DNA of 64,000 bases from Epinephelus fuscoguttatus (Eukaryota; Chordata; Actinopteri; Perciformes; Serranidae): contig NC_064761.1 in the NCBI RefSeq assembly GCF_011397635.1, forward strand, positions 25,833,643-25,897,642. The letters run 5' to 3'. Below, piece by piece: positions 60,943 to 64,000 of this stretch. The notes below the pieces were generated by a model. That model saw only the letters and a list, made by a program, of their open reading frames with translations, made no database searches and was not told the DNA's origin. The translations under genes were made by a program, and so were the position numbers. The stretch's first letter is position 1. Each line of letters starts with the position of its first letter.

Positions 60943-63812
60943 GGGTTGGGATGCATGATGTATTTAAATGCTATGTTCAACAATACGAATGGCTCCTGCT
61001 GACTGTTTGCTGGTTTTATGACATTATTTAATGTTGGGTAAGTACGACCCCAATTCCAGGAAAGTTGGGCCGCTGCGTAAAATGTCAATAAAAACAGAAT
61101 GCAATGATTTGAAAATCTTTTTTGATCGATTAAATACAGTACAAAGACAAGATATTAGGTGTTCAAACTAATGAACTTTATTGTTTTTTGTAACTATACA
61201 CTCATTCTGAATTTGATGCCTGCAACATGTTACAAAAAAGTTGGGACAGGAGCAACAAAAGACTGGGAAAGTTGTGGAAGACTTAAAAACTGGGTATCAT
61301 TACTGGGTATAAAGGGGCGTCCTCTAAAAGGCTCAGTTGTTTACAAGCAGGGATGGTCACTTTGTGCAAAAATGCTAGTGCAAACAGTCCCACAGTTTAA
61401 AAACAACCTCTCTCAACATACAATCGCAAGAAATGTATGGATTTCACCATTTATAATCCATAATATCATCAAATTTCTGCATGTAAGGGGCGAAGCTGAA
61501 CAAACTGACACAAAGTGTAAAAGTGCATCTGTGCGTCCTTCTGGGCTAAAGACTAAAAATACCATCCAGATTGTTTCCAGCACAAAGACAGCATCTGTGA
61601 TGGTACAGGGGTGTGTTAGTGGCCATGGCATCATGGGTAACTTGCTCATGTGTTAAGGCACTATGAATCCTGAAAGGTCCGTATAGGTTTTGGAGCAACA
61701 TATGCTGCCATCCAGATGAAGACATTTTCAGGGATGTACTTGCTTATTCCAGCAAGACAATGCCAATGCATATTCTGCACATGTTACAACAGCGTGGCTT
61801 TGTAGTAAAGGAATGCAGGTAGTAGACTGGCCTGCCTGCAGTCCAGAACTGTCTCCCATTGAAATTGTTTGAGCATTATGAAGCACAAAATATGACAACA
61901 GAGACTGCGGATTGTTGAGTAACTGAAGTCGTATATCAAGCAAGAATGTGGAAGAATTTCATTTTCAAAACTTCAACAGTTAGTGCTCCCAGTTCCCAAA
62001 CACTCACTAAGTGTTGTTAAAAAAGGGAGCGTAACACAGTGGCAAACATGCCCCTATCCCAACTTTTTTAGAACTGGTTGCAGGCTTCAAGTTTATCAAT
62101 TTGAACATTAAATATCTTGACTTTGTACTGTATTCAATTGAATATAGGTCAAAAAAGATTTGAAATCATTGCATTCTGTTTTTACTTACATTTCACACTG
62201 TGTCCCGATTGTTTTAGTTGGACTTTTTGTTTGTTGTTTTGCTCTGTTATGAACATGAAATTTGATGGTCAGTTATTTTACTCCCATTCAGAAATCTCTT
62301 CCTCTGTTTGTACTTGTGTTTTTATAGATAGTAGATGAGGATGAAGGGATGGTGAAGAGTGACTCTCAGGAAGCACTGCACCCTAAAAAACTGGAGATGA
62401 ACTTCGAGGAGCTGCTGAAAGAGAAGGAGGAAGCTGAGAGGAGACGCAAGGCAGAGGAACGCAAAAAGAAGCTGGAGCAGGAGAAGCAGGAATTTGAACA
62501 ACTCAGACAAGAAATGGGCAAGGTCAGTGCTGACTTGAATAACATGTCATATTTTCTTTGTCATTGAACATTGTGGTCACTTTTCCCATCACTTATGGAG
62601 TTCTCACAACTATGCAAAAAACTAACTGGCTTCTAACTCACAGGATGAGGTGAATGAAAGCTCAGATGTTGTAAGCAAGGAGTACGAAGAACTGACCAAA
62701 CTCAAGAGAACCGGCTCCATCCAGGCCAAGAACCTCAAGTCCAAATTTGAGAAGATCAAGCAGCTAACTGAAGAGGAAATCCAGAAAAAGATTGAGATGG
62801 AGAGAGCACGGAGGAAGGCCATTGATGATGAAATCAAAGAGAGAGAAGCTGAGAGGTTCCAGGAGGTAAGAAGTCAATAACTCAAGATGTTACAATTACC
62901 AAAAACTGTTGACCCTCCTTGGAGAATTAGTTCAGCATCATCTATTGTACTCGCTGTGTTTTTCAGGAAGATGAGGAAAGAGAAACAACTTCAGCGAGGG
63001 CAGAGGAGTCACCATTCAAACAGAAGGTGGATATGAAAGCCCGATTTCAACAAATGGCCAAAGCCAGAGAGGAGGAGGAGCGGAGGAGGATAGAGGAGCA
63101 GAAGCTGCAGAGGATGCAGTTTGAGCAGCAAGAGATCGACGCTGCCCTCCAAAAAGTAAATCTTACATGTTCACGACCATATACGCAAGATCATTTTTAT
63201 GCATTAAAGCAAAGCAGTAGTCTGGTTTAAGGTTGCTTTGATCCTGGCAGTGGTCTGTGATCTTTTTATCATCTGTTTGCAGAAGAGGGAGGATGATGTG
63301 GAGGACGAGGGTAGCATCATCAACGGCTCCGCAGCCTATGAAGACGAGGACGATCATGCCAGATCGGGGGCTCCGTGGTTTAAAAAGCCTCTTAAAAATC
63401 AATCAGTGGTGGACTCGGAGCCGGTTCGATTCACCGTCAAGATCACCGGGGAACCCAAGCCGGAGGTGACCTGGTGGTTTGAGGGAGAGATGCTTCAAGA
63501 CTGTGAGGACTATCAGTATATAGACAGAGGAGAGACGTACTGCCTCTACCTGCCAGAGACCTTCCCAGAGGACGAGGGAGAGTACATGTGCAAGGCTGTG
63601 AACAGCAGGGGCACAGCAGCAAGTACCTGCATCCTCACAATAGAAAGTAAGACCACCTTGGTGTGATTTGCATGCCTGCGTGATGCATGATACCTCCTAT
63701 CTGGATTTCAGCCTCTCTTTATGAAGTGGATCGCATGCTCCTCTTCCTCGTGAACTAAAGCAGATGTGGATAACTGCTCTTCTGTTTCTTTCTTGCAGCT
63801 TATGACTACTGA
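53917..63812 (+). CDS. nexn: nexilin, actin-filament-binding muscle protein (13 coding exons)
   Basis: F-actin-binding protein of Z-discs and cardiac junctions. Coding exons: 53917-54240, 54361-54558, 56404-56488, 56598-56746, 58447-58647, 58745-58918, 59118-59306, 59916-60107, 60740-60784, 62328-62522, 62644-62865, 62967-63155, 63283-63646, plus the final 14 nt at 63799-63812 (IETYDY stop). About 846 aa; human is 675 from recall. Residues 1-108 are an acidic, low-complexity N-terminus not in human. Then come [17 protein letters not shown] and [20 protein letters not shown], and a chain of FE(E/D)hE(K/R) charged-helix modules. [17 protein letters not shown] is followed by a C-terminal I-set Ig domain (about 751-840; [37 protein letters not shown]). 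The ATG at 53,917 is the first in the exon. Uncertain points: the exon 2 donor (GTCAAA) is weak, the 45-nt exon 60740-60784 rests on splice signals and phase, and retention of the last intron would end the protein IESKTTLV. Confidence 0.9.
54930..55362. mobile_element. TTAA-flanked MITE in nexn intron 2
   Basis: TTAA flanks both ends (54,926-54,929 and 55,363-55,366). The ends are TCTCCTGAGACC and, inverted, CCTCCTGAGAGC. The inner CTCATATGAGGACAT blocks and the ends match a repeat common in fish introns. Piggy-Bac-like by target site. It carries the CTCF-like motif at 55,040-55,053 (minus). Confidence 0.65.
56747..58446. other. nexn: nexn intron 4, no named feature
   Basis: A 1.7-kb intron with no exon-like frames flanked by good splice sites and no repeat I can name. 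The frame near 57,247-57,441 has no resemblance to nexilin modules. Confidence 0.45.
59460..59780 (+). repeat. teleost interspersed repeat in nexn intron 7
   Basis: Contains CTTTCTGGTTAGATGAGAAG, GGCTGCAGCCAGTTAGCTTA GCTTAGCATAAACACTAG, GGAAACAGGTAACCTGGTTC and AATAAAATCCACCTAGCAGC. I recognise these as a repeat found many times per percomorph genome. Its relative in cpox intron 4 is rearranged. Confidence 0.55.
60910..60943 (+). repeat. (GAT)n microsatellite
   Basis: About 11 GAT units in nexn intron 9. The poly-Asp frame across it is an artefact. Confidence 0.9.
61046..62222 (+). mobile_element. degraded Tc1/mariner-type transposon with long inverted ends
   Basis: The left ~140 bases (GACCCCAATTCCAGGAAAGT to AACTAATGAACTTTA) match, inverted, the last ~140 bases (from about 62,085). 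Both contain ACAGAATGCAATGATTT and TACAGTACAAAG.CAAGATAT. The interior encodes pieces of a Tc1-like transposase, including the hallmark [13 protein letters not shown], then [17 protein letters not shown]. It is broken by several stops and frame changes, so it is inactive. It is about 1.18 kb, in nexn intron 9, in the same orientation as the gene. The edges are approximate; TA flanks are plausible but not decisive. Confidence 0.82.
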
Positions 63813-64000
63813 TGCCCTTCCAAGTTCTGGAAACTTTCCCTGTTGTCTCTCACTCCTTTTTGTAAAACTTTGTCCCTCATGGTACGGTCACACAGCAGAG
63901 GGAAGAAAATAGCAGTATGCTTGGCATTCCTATGGGAGGGATACACAACACAAAAAAAATGCAACATGTTGTTTACGTTTGTAAAGATGCACTCCCTGTA
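63813..64000 (+). other. nexn: nexn 3' UTR, runs off the window
   Basis: Non-coding sequence after the TGA at 63,810-63,812. No AATAAA appears before the window ends, so the transcript continues past it. Confidence 0.6.

Noticed and set aside
60831-61088. Poly-Asp / poly-Ile frames in nexn intron 9
   Set aside because: Translation of the (GAT)n microsatellite.
61159-61656. 165-codon frame as a host gene
   Set aside because: It lies within the decayed Tc1-type transposon and is part of its broken transposase.

Overview
The window is nuclear DNA of a percomorph-type teleost fish. The evidence is intron-rich genes with GT/AG splice sites, fish-type tRNA-derived SINEs, hAT-, Tc1- and TTAA-flanked short transposons, and many (GT)n/(CA)n microsatellites. 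I see no bacterial, viral, LTR-element, CRISPR or non-coding RNA gene content. Five protein genes could be rebuilt exon by exon, with every splice phase closing, from recall of the vertebrate families.

Layout: (1) 1-2.5 kb holds a possible first exon of a leftward gene with an NRF-1 type promoter motif. (2) 2,561-7,609 (+) is cpox, coproporphyrinogen oxidase (haem synthesis), 7 exons, 457 aa. (3) About 8.6-14.4 kb is a large tandem array of a ~37 bp AT-rich unit, filling the space between the convergent 3' ends of cpox and prrg1. A 196 bp copy of prrg1 3' UTR sequence and a SINE lie inside it. (4) 16,538-20,032 (-) is prrg1, a vitamin-K-dependent (Gla) membrane protein of 211 aa. (5) 20-27 kb is gene-poor and carries SINE, LINE and hAT-like debris. 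(6) 27,646-33,263 (+) is tmem47, a claudin-like four-pass membrane protein of 181 aa. (7) 36,586-45,9xx (-) is tab3, a TAK1-binding ubiquitin-reading adaptor of 614 aa. (8) 46-53 kb is intergenic, with a TTAA-flanked element and a ~145 bp tandem repeat. (9) 53.3-63.8 kb (+) is nexn, nexilin, a striated-muscle actin-binding protein of about 846 aa, with a TATA/MEF2-like promoter and a Tc1-type transposon in one intron.

The genes do not form one pathway. Their grouping reflects ancestral linkage: prrg1, tmem47 and tab3 all have human counterparts on Xp21, while cpox and nexn lie on other human chromosomes, so this is a fish junction of blocks. The most notable structures are the captured 3' UTR copy inside the tandem array, a perfect 20-bp-arm hairpin in a tab3 intron, UG or CA repeats next to splice sites in three genes, and the exon-by-exon repeat design of nexn.
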